Part shown: in pieces, positions 34,097-41,844 of the stretch
Numbering within the stretch: the first letter of the stretch is position 1
How the letters are laid out: each line of letters opens with the position of its first letter
Origin: JADHLJ01 sp038116915
GTDB lineage: Bacteria > Pseudomonadota > Alphaproteobacteria > Thalassobaculales > Thalassobaculaceae
Direction: 5' to 3'
DNA length: 64,000 bases
NCBI GenBank assembly: GCA_038116915.1
Contig: JAYOEU010000004.1
Location: forward strand, 1 to 64,000
Program-made: the position numbers and the translations under genes
The notes under the pieces: model-generated
What the model was told of the DNA's origin: nothing
The model's database searches: none
Seen by the model: the letters and a program-made list of their open reading frames with translations, nothing else

Positions 34097-34125
34097 GCAA
34101 AGACCAGGTGGTGGGTGGCTGTCAA
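34097..34125 (-). promoter_or_regulatory. Candidate promoter of the SAM-controlled operon
   Basis: A perfect TTGACA lies at 34120-34125 on the minus strand. The -10 with 17-18 base spacing (CTTTGC or TTTGCT) is weak. A start a few bases later would open the RNA right at aptamer A. Confidence 0.45.
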
Positions 34126-34176
34126 GCATGATGGAGAATTTTTTCCGCCACGTGGTTTGCGGCGGACCGCGTTGGC

Positions 34177-34860
34177 TCAGACCTTGTCCCCGGCGATCAC
34201 CGCGAGGCGCCAGTATTTGACGTAGCAATCGACGTTCTCGAAACCGTCGGCGGCCATCCAGTCCAGATGCTGGGCAAGGGTGGCGGTGCGGTCGCGCGAC
34301 ATGGTGAAGAAGGGATGCTCAAGGTCGGTTTCGCTGGCCCCCTGCTGAAGGGCCATTTCGCGCCATTGCTCGTCGTAGATTTCCTCAAGCGCGTCGGTCG
34401 CGCCGCGCAATTGGGTGATGATGATCAGACGCCCGCCGCGGCGCAAGGCAGCATAGGTCGCCGACAGCAGGGTGCGTTTGGACTTGTTCTCCAGATTGTT
34501 CGCGGCGAGTTCCTGAATCACCACATCATAGGAACCCTCCAGGTTGGTGCGGACATAGTTGCCCAACTCGTAGGTGATCGCGCTCTGATGGGCGGCGAGC
34601 CGGTCGCGCGTCGCGGCCTGATTGATCTTGTTGTCGTGGACGAAGTGAACCTCCGCCTCCGGCATCCGCACCAGCACCTGTTCGATCAGGTGTCCGGTTC
34701 CGGTCCCGATGTCCAGAATCCGATAGGGCCCGTCATCATCAGGTTCGGGCAGGAGCCGCAGAATGGTCTCCTGGAGATCCTTCAGATGCGGGACGAGGCG
34801 TTGCCGCGTCTCGGACAGCGTTTTGAAGTTCTGGCCCTGATCGTCATCTGCGAATGCCAT
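34177..34860 (-). CDS. Class I SAM-dependent methyltransferase
   Basis: A 227-residue Rossmann methyltransferase. Motif I is YRILDIGTGTGHLIEQVL, with acidic motif II in VHFVHDNKIN; VIQELAANNLENK and LRRGGRLIIITQL follow as motifs IV and V. The acceptor is unknown; the layout is somewhat like CmoA-type enzymes. ATG at 34860 is supported by GAGG seven bases upstream, and an upstream extension of the frame is rejected. It is upstream of the riboswitch promoter and divergent from cbtB. Confidence 0.82.
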   Translation of the reverse strand: MAFADDDQGQNFKTLSETRQRLVPHLKDLQETILRLLPEPDDDGPYRILDIGTGTGHLIEQVLVRMPEAEVHFVHDNKINQAATRDRLAAHQSAITYELGNYVRTNLEGSYDVVIQELAANNLENKSKRTLLSATYAALRRGGRLIIITQLRGATDALEEIYDEQWREMALQQGASETDLEHPFFTMSRDRTATLAQHLDWMAADGFENVDCYVKYWRLAVIAGDKV

Positions 34861-35072
34861 GGCACACCTCTTCGCGGCCAGTCCAACACCAAGTCGCCCC
34901 CGAAGCAAGACGCTCGGGGGGCGAGAATTCGCCCGGATGTCGCCTGTAGGCCGAAAAACGTCAACATTGCACTTTTCAGATACCGATCCGGCGCGGTACC
35001 TTTGCCGCCGAACTTCCAAACCCGATGCGGTCTGGAAGCCATGGTCGATGTTGAACGCACGGGAGAGCATCA

Positions 35073-35249
35073 GTGCAAAACCAGACTATCCAGCGGGTGC
35101 AGGCCGCGCGTTCCGAAGCCATTGTCGCTGCGGTTCTGGGGCTGTTGGTCGGAACCTTTCTGATCATCGGTGTCGGCTTCGCGCATCCCGAAGCGGTCCA
35201 CAACGCCGCGCACGACACGCGCCATACGACGGCGTTCCCCTGTCATTGA
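35073..35249 (+). CDS. cbtB: CbtB, cobalt transporter small subunit
   Basis: A 58-residue protein that starts at GTG, with GGGAG eight bases upstream. One membrane segment (IVAAVLGLLVGTFLIIGVGF) is followed by AHPEAVHNAAHDTRHTTAFP and a final CH. The histidine-rich C terminus is the metal-binding signature of CbtB. Together with CbtA it forms a predicted cobalt uptake system, often tied to B12 synthesis. The gene is divergent from the methyltransferase and 21 bases before cbtA. I found no clear B12 box upstream. Confidence 0.9.
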   Translation: MQNQTIQRVQAARSEAIVAAVLGLLVGTFLIIGVGFAHPEAVHNAAHDTRHTTAFPCH

Positions 35250-35270
35250 TGGGTTGATCGGGAGAAAGCC

Positions 35271-36035
35271 ATGATCCGGCGGCTTTTCCTTTCAGCGATT
35301 GCCGCCGGCGTGCTGGCGGGCCTTATCATCTCGGCGCTTCACCAGGTCACCACCGTGCCGATCATTCTGCATGCCGAGACGTTTGAAGACGGCGCCAAGC
35401 AGGCGCGGGATGGCGAGGCCGCGAGGATGATCCCGGCGGGCTTCCGGCTGTCCGGTTCCGCGGTTCAAGAGAAATCGCCGGCGATCCTGACGAGTGAGGG
35501 CGAGAGCCATTCCGACGCTGGCGCCTGGGCCCCGCGGGACGGGATTGAGCGTATCGCCTATACGGTCATGACCACCATCCTTACCGGGGTCGGATTCGCC
35601 CTGCTGCTGGTCGCGGGAATGACACTGCGGGGCGAGCGTGTCGATTTCCGGCGCGGCGTGCTGTGGGGCGCCGGCGGCTTCGTCGCCTTTACGCTTGCGC
35701 CGACGCTCGGTCTGCCGCCCGAGATCCCCGGTGCCGCGGCCGCGGATCTTGCCGCGCGGCAGCTCTGGTGGATCGCCGCCGCCGTAACCGCTCTGGCGGG
35801 GCTTTGGCTGCTGATCTTCATTGATGGCGCGATATGGAAGGTTGCCGGGATCGCGGTAATGGCCGCGCCGCATCTGATCGGCGCGCCGCATCCGCATGAA
35901 CTGAGCGCGGGCGGTGCGCCCGCGGAGCTCGCCGCGCAATTCGCCGCCACCTCGATCGCGACCTCGGCGGTGTTCTGGGTCCTGCTGGGCGGCTTTGCCG
36001 GGCATTTCTTCGGCCGGTCCGAGCCGGCGGCCTAG
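35271..36035 (+). CDS. cbtA: CbtA, cobalt transporter membrane subunit
   Basis: A 254-residue membrane protein. The first helix (FLSAIAAGVLAGLIISAL) is followed by HQVTTVPIILHAETFEDGAK, a typical CbtA N-terminal pattern. About six further hydrophobic segments follow, with an intervening HPHELSAGGAPAELAAQFAA motif. It transports cobalt with CbtB. A strong GGGAGA ribosome site lies seven bases before ATG. Expression is likely linked to B12 demand, but I see no riboswitch evidence here. Confidence 0.9.
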   Translation: MIRRLFLSAIAAGVLAGLIISALHQVTTVPIILHAETFEDGAKQARDGEAARMIPAGFRLSGSAVQEKSPAILTSEGESHSDAGAWAPRDGIERIAYTVMTTILTGVGFALLLVAGMTLRGERVDFRRGVLWGAGGFVAFTLAPTLGLPPEIPGAAAADLAARQLWWIAAAVTALAGLWLLIFIDGAIWKVAGIAVMAAPHLIGAPHPHELSAGGAPAELAAQFAATSIATSAVFWVLLGGFAGHFFGRSEPAA

Positions 36036-36089
36036 GCGCTGGACAGGCGCGCGCCCGCCCTCGACAATGGCGGCGGGGAGGCGATCAAC

Positions 36090-37034
36090 ATGTCCAATAA
36101 AATCGCGGTTATCGGAGCCGGGCTTATCGGCCGGTCCTGGGCCATGGTGTTCGCCCGCGCCGGGCATCCGGTGGCCCTTTATGACGCCTTTTCCGATGCG
36201 ATGGACGCATCGGAGCGACTGCTGGATGACAGTCTCGCGGATCTGGAGGCCAACGGCCTGATCGCCTCGGCGCGCGAGGTCCGGGCCCGGATCTTCCGCG
36301 CGAACACGGTCGAAGAGGCGTTGGACGGTGCTGTTTGGGTGCAGGAGAACGCGCTGGAACGGGTGGATGTGAAGCGGGACCTGTTCGCGCGGATGGACGC
36401 GCTGGCGCCGCAGGAGACGATCATCGCCAGCTCCACCTCGGCGATCCCGTGCCATGAGATCACCGACGGCATGACCGGCGCGCACCGGATGCTGGTCGCC
36501 CATCCCGCGAACCCGCCCTACCTGCTGCCGATCGTCGAGTTGTCGGGCTCGGATGCGACCTCCGCCGATACTCTGAGCCGGTCCCGCGCCGTGCTCGAGG
36601 CGGTCGGGATGGCGGTGATCACCATCAACAAGCAGGTCAAGGGCTTCGTGCTCAACCGGCTTCAGGTGGCATTGCTGACAGAAGCCTTCAAGCTGATCGA
36701 GGACGGCGTGGTTTCCGGCGCGGATCTCGACAAGACGCTGAAACACGGGCTGGGTCTGCGCTGGTCCTTCATGGGGCCGATGGAGACCATCGATCTGAAT
36801 GCGCCTGGCGGCATCCGGGACTATCTCGAACGCTTCGGGCCGTCCTTCGAGGAAATTTCGGTCGAGCAGTCAGCGACCCGGCCCTGGACCTCAGAACGTT
36901 ATGCGCGCCTGGAACGGGACCGTCGCACTGTGATGGCCGCCGACGCACTGCCCGCCCGCACCGCGTGGCGCGACCGCCGGCTGATGGCCCTGATGCGCCA
37001 CAAAAAGCAGGCGGCCGAAGAGATTGGAAAGTAG
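36090..37034 (+). CDS. 3-hydroxyacyl-CoA dehydrogenase family protein (carnitine/lambda-crystallin-like)
   Basis: A 314-residue NAD-dependent dehydrogenase. The NAD site is IAVIGAGLIGRSWAMVFARA at the N terminus and the catalytic segment is ASSTSAIPCHEIT, with HPANPPYLLPIVELSG and GFVLNRLQVALLTEAFKLIE typical for the single-domain hydroxyacyl-CoA dehydrogenase/L-gulonate or carnitine dehydrogenase branch. It oxidises a 3-hydroxy acid or acyl derivative; which one is not clear. Its start is 54 bases downstream of cbtA and may be a separate unit. Confidence 0.86.
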   Translation: MSNKIAVIGAGLIGRSWAMVFARAGHPVALYDAFSDAMDASERLLDDSLADLEANGLIASAREVRARIFRANTVEEALDGAVWVQENALERVDVKRDLFARMDALAPQETIIASSTSAIPCHEITDGMTGAHRMLVAHPANPPYLLPIVELSGSDATSADTLSRSRAVLEAVGMAVITINKQVKGFVLNRLQVALLTEAFKLIEDGVVSGADLDKTLKHGLGLRWSFMGPMETIDLNAPGGIRDYLERFGPSFEEISVEQSATRPWTSERYARLERDRRTVMAADALPARTAWRDRRLMALMRHKKQAAEEIGK

Positions 37035-37092
37035 GACGACCGGTGACTATGTTCGGTCGTTGACCAAGATTTGCCTCCTAGAAAATGTTGCC

Positions 37093-37209
37093 GTCGCCCT
37101 GGCGCAAGGCAGGGCCCTGCACCGGATTGATCCGCGCGGCCCTTCGAACGGCGGGGGAGTGAACGGGGTTGACACGCCCCGACCAGGCCCTGCCTTTCGC
37201 CAGGGCGAC
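37093..37209. repeat. GTCGCCCTGGCG nested inverted repeat, copy B
   Basis: GTCGCCCTGGCG..AGGGCC arms at 37093-37116 and 37186-37209 are inverted copies of one another; each arm can also form a small hairpin. It fills most of the gap between two convergent genes and is nearly the same as the repeat at 9219-9353. Confidence 0.75.
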
Positions 37210-37258
37210 GGCGGGCGTTCGGGGGCTCGGATCGCCGTCGACCTTGTCCCGCGTCGTT

Positions 37259-37573
37259 CTATTTGATCCCCGACCACGCCGCCGGCCGGCAAAGCTTGTT
37301 GTCCTGACTGACGACCAGGCCGTCGGTTTTGCCGAGATACTCGGCCCAGGCCGGATCGGCGTCGCGGGCGGCCCTGCGCTTTTCGAGATCCGCGAGATCC
37401 TTGTATCCCCACAGATGCACGACCTGATGCAACGGGCCGTGCTCGACCAGGAAATAGCCGAGGGGGTCGCCGATGTGCCGGCGCTGGATCGGCAGGGCGA
37501 ATTCCTCGAAAAGCGCCAGATAGGTCTTCATCTTGCGGGGAACGATGTTGTAGGTGCGAACGTCGACGATCAT
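37259..37573 (-). CDS. NIPSNAP family protein
   Basis: A 104-residue protein beginning MIVDVRTYNIVPRKMKTYLA with PLGYFLVEHGPLHQVVHLWG. This matches the NIPSNAP ferredoxin-like domain (Dabb-like superfamily). It probably acts as a small dimeric protein of unclear function. It stands convergent to the dehydrogenase and divergent from the amidohydrolase, so the context does not assign it. Confidence 0.8.
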   Translation of the reverse strand: MIVDVRTYNIVPRKMKTYLALFEEFALPIQRRHIGDPLGYFLVEHGPLHQVVHLWGYKDLADLEKRRAARDADPAWAEYLGKTDGLVVSQDNKLCRPAAWSGIK

Positions 37574-37674
37574 TTCCGGCTCCCTGTTGGTCCATGCGGA
37601 GTTTAGGCGCCACGGGGCTTGTGCGCCAACCGCCGCCGCGCTTCACTATGGGACACCGAGTTGGAGATCAAGGC

Positions 37675-38958
37675 ATGGTGAGCACCGATCCGAGCGTCGC
37701 CGTCGCGGGCCGCGAGACACTGGCCCGCGCGCTTTTCGATGCGCTGGAGAGCCGCACGCATGACGGGATCGGGATCACCCGCGCCTCCTATGGTCCGGGG
37801 GAGCAGGCGGCCCGGGATATCATGGCCGAGGCCGCCGGCGAACTGGGCATGGAGGTCGAGGACGATCCGGCCGGCAACGTCTACATGACCCTCGCCGGCG
37901 CGGACCGCTCGGCCGCTCCGGTGGTGATCGGCTCGCATCTCGACAGCGTCGCCCAGGGCGGAAATTTCGACGGCGCCGCCGGCGTCGTCTCTGGCCTGGT
38001 CGCCTGCGCCGGGCTTCTCGACGCCGGGCTGACGCCGCCGCGCGACATCCGGGTCATGGGCATCCGGGCCGAGGAAAGCGCCTGGTTCGGTGTCTCCTAT
38101 ATCGGCAGCCGGTCGGCGCTCGGCACCTTGCCGGACGGCGCGCTTGACGATGCCCGCCGCGCCGATACCGGCCGCAGTCTCGCCGATCACATGGCCGAGG
38201 CGGGCTGCGATCCCGACGCCTTGCGAAGCGGCTCGGTATTCCTTCCGCCGGCCTCATTGCACGCCTATCTGGAGGTGCATATCGAGCAGGGACCGGTGCT
38301 GGAGGCCGAAGGATTCCCAGTCGGCATCGTGACCGGCATCCGGGGCAATCGGCGGCTGCCCCGCGCCCGCTGCATCGGCGAGTACTCGCATTGCGGCGGC
38401 GTGCCTCGCTCGCACCGGCGGGATGCGGTGATCGCCACGTCGGAGCTGGTGAGCGCCCTGGACGGCATCTGGGATCAGTGCGAGGCGGAGGGCCGGGATT
38501 TCGCCTTCACCATCGGCAAGTTCTTCACCGATGCCGAATGGCACGCGATGACCAAGATCGCCGGCGCGGTGGAGTTCAGCCTGGATATGCGGAGCCTCGA
38601 CGGCGATTTCATCGAGGCCATGACCGGACGGGTGCGGGAACTGGCGCAGGAGATCGCCGGTCGCCGCGCCGTGCGGTTTGAGCTTGGGGAATTCACCCGC
38701 GCGGCGCCCGGCCCGATGGATCCCGCGATAAAGGCGGCGATGACCGACGGCGCGGGCGCGCTGGGTCTCTCGGCGATGGAGATCGCCAGCGGCGCGAGCC
38801 ATGACGCCGCCGCCTTCGCCGCCGCCGGGGTGCCGACCCAGATGCTGTTCATCCGCAATGCCAACGGCAGTCACAATCCGGATGAGGCGATGGAGATCCC
38901 CGATTTCATGGACGCCACCCGGTTGCTCGCCTGGTGGTTGGCGAACCGCGCGGCATGA
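37675..38958 (+). CDS. Zn-dependent amidohydrolase (N-carbamoyl-amino acid/allantoate hydrolase, M20 family)
   Basis: A 427-residue M20-type hydrolase. Metal-binding residues lie in GSHLDSVAQGGNFDGAAGVV and IRAEESAWFG; further motifs are HIEQGPVLEAEGFPVGIVTG and GASHDAAAFAAAGVPTQMLF. Families with this pattern cleave allantoate or N-carbamoyl/beta-ureidopropionate side chains. It is the first of four genes in a row: an unknown protein, a COG0523 GTPase and a dihydropyrimidinase follow, so the natural role is likely the second step after the dihydropyrimidinase (cyclic ureide breakdown). ATG at 37675 has GGAG upstream. Confidence 0.87.
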   Translation: MVSTDPSVAVAGRETLARALFDALESRTHDGIGITRASYGPGEQAARDIMAEAAGELGMEVEDDPAGNVYMTLAGADRSAAPVVIGSHLDSVAQGGNFDGAAGVVSGLVACAGLLDAGLTPPRDIRVMGIRAEESAWFGVSYIGSRSALGTLPDGALDDARRADTGRSLADHMAEAGCDPDALRSGSVFLPPASLHAYLEVHIEQGPVLEAEGFPVGIVTGIRGNRRLPRARCIGEYSHCGGVPRSHRRDAVIATSELVSALDGIWDQCEAEGRDFAFTIGKFFTDAEWHAMTKIAGAVEFSLDMRSLDGDFIEAMTGRVRELAQEIAGRRAVRFELGEFTRAAPGPMDPAIKAAMTDGAGALGLSAMEIASGASHDAAAFAAAGVPTQMLFIRNANGSHNPDEAMEIPDFMDATRLLAWWLANRAA

Positions 38959-39251
38959 CTCCGAACCGCTTCCGTACCCTGATCGAGGGGGCGCTGGAGA
39001 TCTGGCGGGTCGAGGCCGCGGTCAGCTTTGCCCCTGGGGGAAGCGGATGCGAGATCACGGCGGGCGGCGGGACCGCCGTCGCGGTCTCGGTCGAGGCGCA
39101 ACCCTTCGGAACCATCTGGCGGCTGTGCGAGGAGGGCCGGCGCGACCGGGTGCATCCGGCCGTCGGCCCGGCGCTGCGGAGCCTTCGGGAAATGCTCTGT
39201 CCGGACCGCCCCGCCGGGCGCGTGCTGTTCATCTCGGAGGGCGGCGGATGA
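38955..39251 (+). CDS. Unknown 98-residue protein in the hydantoinase-type operon
   Basis: A small protein of the form MTPNRFRTLIEGALEIWRVE, with AVAVSVEAQPFGTIWRLCEE and RDRVHPAVGPALRSLREML. It reads as one compact alpha/beta domain. It is tied to both neighbours by ATGA overlaps, so translation of all three is coupled. I do not recognise a family. Its fixed position between a metal-dependent hydrolase and a metallochaperone suggests it aids enzyme assembly or metal transfer (inference). Confidence 0.7.
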   Translation: MTPNRFRTLIEGALEIWRVEAAVSFAPGGSGCEITAGGGTAVAVSVEAQPFGTIWRLCEEGRRDRVHPAVGPALRSLREMLCPDRPAGRVLFISEGGG

Positions 39252-40342
39252 CCGCGGCCACGCCCGTGCCTGAGCCCGTGCCGATGACCGTGCTTACGGG
39301 CTTTCTCGGCAGCGGCAAGACCACGCTTATTGCCAACCTGCTGCGCCGCCCGGAATTGGCCCGCACCGCCGTGATCATCAACGAGTTCGGCGAAATCGGC
39401 CTCGATCATGAGTTGATCGAGAGCAGCGAGGAGGATTTGGTCGAGCTCAGCACCGGATGCCTGTGCTGCGTGATGCGGGGCGATCTGACCAACGCGGTCC
39501 ACCGTCTGTTGGATAAACGCGCCGAAGGCCGGGGCTTCGAGCGGATCGTTCTGGAAACCACGGGGCTCGCCGATCCGGCGCCGATCGTCCATGCCCTGAT
39601 CGCCGATCCGGCGTTGCGGGCTCTGGTGCGTCTCGATCGCGTCGCGGTTACCGTCGACGCTCTGACGGCGCTCGAATCGCTCGACGCACATGAGGAAAGC
39701 CGAAACCAGGTGGCGCTGGCGGATGTGCTGCTGGTGACCAAGACCGATCTCGGCAATGGCGACGTGGAGGCCGTGCTGGACCGCGTCGGCGGGATCAACC
39801 CGGAAGCGGTCGTGCATTTTCCGGTCCGCGGGGAGGTCGACCCCGAAGTCATCATAGGCGGGGCCTCAATGTCGGCAGGACCCTTCGAGACGGGCGCGGG
39901 GCGCCCTCCTCAGGGTGAGTGGACTGTTGAAAACGACGGGCTCACCCAGAGGAGACCCGAAGGGTCGTCTCGAAGGGTCTTGTCGGACCAACATGGACAT
40001 CATCACGGCCATGGACCGGATGAAATCACATCCGTGTCCTTGCGGCTCGAAAACCCCATCCCCGCCGTCGCATTGACTCTGTTCCTGCAAGCGCTGGCCG
40101 AGACCCTGGGGCCGGACCTGCTGCGCCTCAAGGGGATCGTGGAAGTCGCGGAAGCCCGGGAAACGCCCGCCGTGGTGCATGGCGTGCGGCACGTCTTTCA
40201 TCCCATGCGCTGGCTGGATGGCTGGCCGGGAGGGAAGAGAGGCTCCCGTCTGGTGCTGATCGGCAAGGGGGTTTCCGAGCCCTGGACGCGGGCTTTGCTG
40301 GAAACCATCATCGAGGAAGTCGCCGAAGCCTCTGGACAATAG
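39248..40342 (+). CDS. COG0523 (CobW-like) metal-chaperone GTPase, copy 2, with in-frame repeat insertion
   Basis: A 364-residue G3E GTPase. P-loop GFLGSGKTTLIANL, metal motif TGCLCC and TTGLADPAP are intact. The start at 39248 overlaps the preceding gene (ATGA). Between the GTPase domain and the short histidine segment HGHHHGHG, residues about 208-246 (AGPFETGAGRPPQGEW...GSSRRVLSD) are encoded by a copy of the palindromic repeat also found at 305-428 and 31327-31436. The frame stays open. The two other paralogues in the window have no such segment. The C-terminal CobW domain (RLKGIVEVAEARETPAVVHG) is complete. It probably supplies zinc to the two hydrolases in this operon. Confidence 0.88.
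   Translation: MTAATPVPEPVPMTVLTGFLGSGKTTLIANLLRRPELARTAVIINEFGEIGLDHELIESSEEDLVELSTGCLCCVMRGDLTNAVHRLLDKRAEGRGFERIVLETTGLADPAPIVHALIADPALRALVRLDRVAVTVDALTALESLDAHEESRNQVALADVLLVTKTDLGNGDVEAVLDRVGGINPEAVVHFPVRGEVDPEVIIGGASMSAGPFETGAGRPPQGEWTVENDGLTQRRPEGSSRRVLSDQHGHHHGHGPDEITSVSLRLENPIPAVALTLFLQALAETLGPDLLRLKGIVEVAEARETPAVVHGVRHVFHPMRWLDGWPGGKRGSRLVLIGKGVSEPWTRALLETIIEEVAEASGQ
39877..39980. repeat. Palindromic repeat, CCTTCGAGAC family, copy 3, inside a coding sequence
   Basis: GACCCTTCGAGACG (39879-39892) pairs exactly with CGTCTCGAAGGGTC (39966-39979). Inner arms around GGGTGAG/CTCACCC also pair. TGTCGG occurs at 39870-39875 and 39981-39986 and could be a target duplication, but the right copy overlaps the element's normal terminus. 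The reading frame passes through without a stop. Confidence 0.8.
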
Positions 40343-40392
40343 GGGGCGGGGTTCGGGAAACTCGGGGAAAATCTGTTCAAGGGAGACCGGCC

Positions 40393-41817
40393 ATGTTCGA
40401 TCTGATCCTGCGCGGCGGAACCGTCGTCACCCCGCATGGTGTCGGCACCCATGACGTGGCGGTGTCCGGCGAGACCATCGCCGCGATCACCAATCCCGGC
40501 GCGATCGGCGATGAGCAGGCCCGGCGCTCCGTCGATGTGTCCGGCAAGATCGTCATGCCCGGCGGGATCGACCCGCATGTCCATTGCAAGTGGCACATGC
40601 CGTTGCCCGGTGGTGGGGTCGGTTATACCGACGGACCCGAGGTGGTCAGCCGGGCTGCATTGTTCGGCGGCACCACGACGATGATTGATTTCGCCGCCCG
40701 CATGGAGGACCTGCCTCTGCGCGAGGTCATCGCCAAGCGGGATCAGGATTGGGCCGGCAACTGTTATTGCGACTACGCCTACCATGTCATGCTGCTGGGC
40801 GATGTCGAGCCGCCGATTCTGAACGAGTTGGAAAGCGTGCTGACCGACGGGTATCCGACGGTCAAGATCTTCACCACCAACATCACCCCGAGCCGGTCCG
40901 GCCGGATGGTGCATTTCGGCGACATCTGGGAAGTCTTCAAGATCCTGACCCGCAACGGCGGGCTCGGCGTGATCCACGCCGAGGACAACGACATCGTCAT
41001 GCACATGTACGAGAAGCTGATCCGCGAGGGCCGGGTCAGTTTTCACAATCTCGCCGAGGTGCATAACACGCTGTCGGAGGACCTGTCGTTCCGCCGGGTG
41101 ATCCGCCTGGCGGAAGCCGAGAAGACGCCGCTCTACATGATGCATGTGAGCGCCGGAACCGGCGTGCAGGCGATCCGCGAGGCCCGCGCCAAGGGCCAGC
41201 CGATCTACGGCGAGACCCTGCATCAGTACATGCTTTACAATTCCGAGGACTACAAGCGGCCGAACGGCCAGATCTATCACACCTATCCCTCGCTGAAATC
41301 GCCGGAGGACCAGGCGGCCCTGTGGGCGGGCACTTTGGACGGCGCCATAAACGCGGTGGCGACGGACGAGATCTGCTGCACGTTGCAGACCAAGCTGATC
41401 GGCGACCGTATCGATGATACGACCGGCGGCAATGCAGGCGTCGAGCCCCGGGTCGCGGTGATGTATCAGGAGATGGTGACGGCGCGGGGCTATTCGCTGG
41501 AACGCTTCGTCGATCTGGTCTCGACCAATGCCGCCAAGATCATGGGCCTCTATCCGCGCAAGGGCGCGATCGCGGTCGGCAGCGACGCGGACATCGCGGT
41601 GCTTGATCCGACGATCCGCAAGAAGGTCCGCGTCGAGGACTTGCACGAGACCGACTACAGCCCGTGGGAGGGCCACGAGATTTCCGCCTGGCCGGTCATG
41701 ACCTTGCTGCGCGGCAAGGTCATGGTCGAGGGCGGCGCGTTCAAGGGAGCCTTGTCGGACGGCAAGTATCTCAAGCGCGCCATCGCCGAGGACGTGCGCA
41801 AGGCGCCGGCGCTCTGA
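40393..41817 (+). CDS. Dihydropyrimidinase / hydantoinase
   Basis: A 474-residue amidohydrolase of the dihydropyrimidinase family. The two-metal site is GIDPHVHCKW (H62 and H64) with the carbamylated lysine in YPTVKIF (K158), then GVIHAEDND and YMMHVSAGTG; NAGVEPRVAVMYQE is the usual conserved loop near the C terminus. It opens dihydropyrimidine or hydantoin rings to N-carbamoyl acids, which the upstream amidohydrolase could finish. ATG at 40393 has GGGAG upstream. It likely shares an operon with the COG0523 GTPase, 50 bases away. Confidence 0.9.
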   Translation: MFDLILRGGTVVTPHGVGTHDVAVSGETIAAITNPGAIGDEQARRSVDVSGKIVMPGGIDPHVHCKWHMPLPGGGVGYTDGPEVVSRAALFGGTTTMIDFAARMEDLPLREVIAKRDQDWAGNCYCDYAYHVMLLGDVEPPILNELESVLTDGYPTVKIFTTNITPSRSGRMVHFGDIWEVFKILTRNGGLGVIHAEDNDIVMHMYEKLIREGRVSFHNLAEVHNTLSEDLSFRRVIRLAEAEKTPLYMMHVSAGTGVQAIREARAKGQPIYGETLHQYMLYNSEDYKRPNGQIYHTYPSLKSPEDQAALWAGTLDGAINAVATDEICCTLQTKLIGDRIDDTTGGNAGVEPRVAVMYQEMVTARGYSLERFVDLVSTNAAKIMGLYPRKGAIAVGSDADIAVLDPTIRKKVRVEDLHETDYSPWEGHEISAWPVMTLLRGKVMVEGGAFKGALSDGKYLKRAIAEDVRKAPAL

Positions 41818-41844
41818 GCCTTCGGCCAGAGGCAGCGGACCTGA

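Noticed and set aside
34861..35072. Possible cobalamin riboswitch before cbtB-cbtA
   Set aside because: I looked for the B12 box and the long multi-stem consensus and could not find them. The gap is also short. A covariance search would settle it.
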